A stretch of 64,000 nt of DNA from Ornithodoros turicata (taxonomy: Eukaryota; Arthropoda; Arachnida; Ixodida; Argasidae): contig NC_088203.1 of assembly GCF_037126465.1 (NCBI RefSeq), forward strand, positions 56,767,581 through 56,831,580, in the 5' to 3' direction. Numbering within the stretch: the stretch's first letter is position 1; each line of letters begins with the position of its first letter. Under the pieces are notes generated by a model. The model was given only the letters and a program-made list of their open reading frames with translations. It was not told the DNA's origin and did no database searches. Made by a program: the position numbers and the translations under genes. Positions 61,459 to 64,000 of the stretch are shown in pieces.

Positions 61459-64000
61459 GGCGCCGTGGCTTAGGTGGTTAAAGCGCTTGTCTAGTAAACA
61501 GGAGATCGATGGTTCGACTTCCTCTGGTGTCTACCTGTCCTATCTTTCGTGTGATTGTGTTATTGTCAGGTAGATTCTCTTCTCTACGCACGGCATGGCC
61601 TCGTTTTTAGCTCCGCGACATCGCATTTCAATTTGCTTTCCACAGAAAGGCGCCGTGGCTTAGGTGGTTAAAGCGCTTGTCTAGTAAACAGGAGATCGAT
61701 GGTTCGAGTTCCTCTGGTGTCTACCTGTCCTATCTTTCGTGTGATTGTGTTATTGTCAGGTAGATTCTCTTCTCTACGCACGGCATGGCCTCGTTTTTAG
61801 CTCCGCGACATCGCATTTCAATTTGCTTTCCACAGAAAGGCGCCGTGGCTTAGGTGGTTAAAGCGCTTGTCTAGTAAACAGGAGATCGATGGTTCGACTT
61901 CCTCTGGTGTCTACCTGTCCTATCTTTCGTGTGATTGTGTTATTGTCAGGTAGATTCTCTTCTCTACGCACGGCATGGCCTCGTTTTTAGCTCCGCGACA
62001 TCGCATTTCAATTTGCTTTCCACAGAAAGGCGCCGTGGCTTAGGTGGTTAAAGCGCTTGTCTAGTAAACAGGAGATCGATGGTTCGACTTCCTCTGGTGT
62101 CTACCTGTCCTATCTTTCGTGTGATTGTGTTATTGTCAGGTAGATTCTCTTCTCTACGCACGGCATGGCCTCGTTTTTAGCTCCGCGACATCGCATTTCA
62201 ATTTGCTTTCCACAGAAAGGCGCCGTGGCTTAGGTGGTTAAAGCGCTTGTCTAGTAAACAGGAGATCGATGGTTCGACTTCCTCTGGTGTCTACCTGTCC
62301 TATCTTTCGTGTGATTGTGTTATTGTCAGGTAGATTCTCTTCTCTACGCACGGCATGGCCTCGTTTTTAGCTCCGCGACATCGCATTTCAATTTGCTTTC
62401 CACAGAAAGGCGCCGTGGCTTAGGTGGTTAAAGCGCTTGTCTAGTAAACAGGAGATCGATGGTTCGACTTCCTCTGGTGTCTACCTGTCCTATCTTTCGT
62501 GTGATTGTGTTATTGTCAGGTAGATTCTCTTCTCTACGCACGGCATGGCCTCGTTTTTAGCTCCGCGACATCGCATTTCAATTTGCTTTCCACAGAAACG
62601 CGCCGTGGCTTAGGTGGTTAAAGCGCTTGTCTAGTAAACAGGAGATCGATGGTTCGAGTTCCTCTGGTGTCTACCTGTCCTATCTTTCGTGTGATTGTGT
62701 TATTGTCAGGTAGATTCTCTTCTCTACGCACGGCATGGCCTCGTTTTTAGCTCCGCGACATCGCATTTCAATTTGCTTTCCACAGAAAGGCGCCGTGGCT
62801 TAGGTGGTTAAAGCGCTTGTCTAGTAAACAGGAGATCGATGGTTCGACTTCCTCTGGTGTCTACCTGTCCTATCTTTCGTGTGATTGTGTTATTGTCAGG
62901 TAGATTCTCTTCTCTACGCACGGCATGGCCTCGTTTTTAGCTCCGCGACATCGCATTTCAATTTGCTTTCCACAGAAAGGCGCCGTGGCTTAGGTGGTTA
63001 AAGCGCTTGTCTAGTAAACAGGAGATCGATGGTTCGACTTCCTCTGGTGTCTACCTGTCCTATCTTTCGTGTGATTGTGTTATTGTCAGGTAGATTCTCT
63101 TCTCTACGCACGGCATGGCCTCGTTTTTAGCTCCGCGACATCGCATTTCAATTTGCTTTCCACAGAAAGGCGCCGTGGCTTAGGTGGTTAAAGCGCTTGT
63201 CTAGTAAACAGGAGATCGATGGTTCGACTTCCTCTGGTGTCTACCTGTCCTATCTTTCGTGTGATTGTGTTATTGTCAGGTAGATTCTCTTCTCTACGCA
63301 CGGCATGGCCTCGTTTTTAGCTCCGCGACATCGCATTTCAATTTGCTTTCCACAGAAAGGCGCCGTGGCTTAGGTGGTTAAAGCGCTTGTCTAGTAAACA
63401 GGAGATCGATGGTTCGACTTCCTCTGGTGTCTACCTGTCCTATCTTTCGTGTGATTGTGTTATTGTCAGGTAGATTCTCTTCTCTACGCACGGCATGGCC
63501 TCGTTTTTAGCTCCGCGACATCGCATTTCAATTTGCTTTCCACAGAAAGGCGCCGTGGCTTAGGTGGTTAAAGCGCTTGTCTAGTAAACAGGAGATCGAT
63601 GGTTCGACTTCCTCTGGTGTCTACCTGTCCTATCTTTCGTGTGATTGTGTTATTGTCAGGTAGATTCTCTTCTCTACGCACGGCATGGCCTCGTTTTTAG
63701 CTCCGCGACATCGCATTTCAATTTGCTTTCCACAGAAAGGCGCCGTGGCTTAGGTGGTTAAAGCGCTTGTCTAGTAAACAGGAGATCGATGGTTCGACTT
63801 CCTCTGGTGTCTACCTGTCCTATCTTTCGTGTGATTGTGTTATTGTCAGGTAGATTCTCTTCTCTACGCACGGCATGGCCTCGTTTTTAGCTCCGCGACA
63901 TCGCATTTCAATTTGCTTTCCACAGAAAGGCGCCGTGGCTTAGGTGGTTAAAGCGCTTGTCTAGTAAACAGGAGATCGATGGTTCGAGTTCCTCTGGTGT
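61459..64000 (+). repeat. Homogenised 190-bp tRNA-Thr(AGT) satellite array, open at window end
   Basis: Units start at 61459 and then every 190 bp exactly (61649 to 63929); the last is cut by the window end. Every spacer has an extra tgattgtg after ctttcgtg, which accounts for the longer period. The T-arm is gatggttcgacttcctc or gatggttcgagttcctc, so the T stem has a mismatch and the B box no longer ends in CC; the anticodon stem starts cttgt with one G-U pair. The gagttcc form occurs at 61649, 62599 and 63929. These units look unlikely to be functional tRNA genes. Confidence 0.94.

Overview
The window is eukaryotic repeat DNA with no recognisable single-copy host gene. Its backbone is a head-to-tail array of roughly 80-90 units of 182-190 bp. 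Each unit is a 74-bp tRNA-Thr gene or relic (mostly anticodon AGT, some TGT, with A-box and B-box motifs) plus a spacer of about 108 bp. Thirteen non-LTR retrotransposon (LINE) copies and one tail-only insertion lie in this array, all in the same orientation as the tRNA, and every junction that can be read falls inside the tRNA sequence. The A34 anticodon, AATAAA/poly(A) ends, APE-type LINEs, a Ty3/gypsy-like pol and TIR elements point to an animal. The flavour of the LINE and gypsy proteins suggests an arthropod, perhaps a tick; this is inference only.

LINE copies are named E0 to E13 from left to right. They are Tx1-like (L1 superclade). ORF1 carries two CCHC knuckles. ORF2 has an APE-type endonuclease, a YADD reverse transcriptase and a C-terminal CCHC finger. 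Two groups are visible. Group A is E1, E2, E4, E5, E6, E8, E9 and E12, with ORF1 and ORF2 separated by about 50-105 nt. Group B is E0, E3, E10, E11 and E13; in E11 and E13 the stop of ORF1 overlaps the start of ORF2. Most copies enter at tRNA nt 1-16 ('site 1', duplication about gcgccgtggcttagg). E10 and E13 enter at nt 15-32 ('site 2', duplication ggtggttaaagcgcctg(t)), at the edge of the anticodon loop. Full-length copies (E1, E5, E6, E11, E13) have 5'UTRs of only about 20-42 nt starting with a shared RCTTCCGG motif. E13 has an intact 1157-aa ORF2 and one stop in ORF1. E11 has an intact ORF1 and one stop in ORF2. E5 has an intact ORF1 and one frameshift in ORF2.

Layout: 1-850 E0 fragment and unrecognised sequence; 860-31624 array with E1 to E6 (E6 carries a nested gypsy-like insertion at 26886-29850); 31625-35816 a 4.2-kb element with 15-bp TIRs and TTAA duplication, inserted in a tRNA unit; 35817-43106 array with E7 (only a poly(A) tail), E8 and a 1.5-kb TIR element at 41459-42990; 43107-50377 E9, E10 and a highly regular 183-bp array; 50378-61290 E11, E12, E13; 61291-64000 a regular 190-bp array running off the window.

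The most interesting point is the target system: related LINE lineages that treat a tandem tRNA-Thr satellite as a dedicated home, with two abutting integration registers. Site-1 insertion regenerates an almost complete tRNA unit downstream, and arrays with different homogenised variants lie between insertions.
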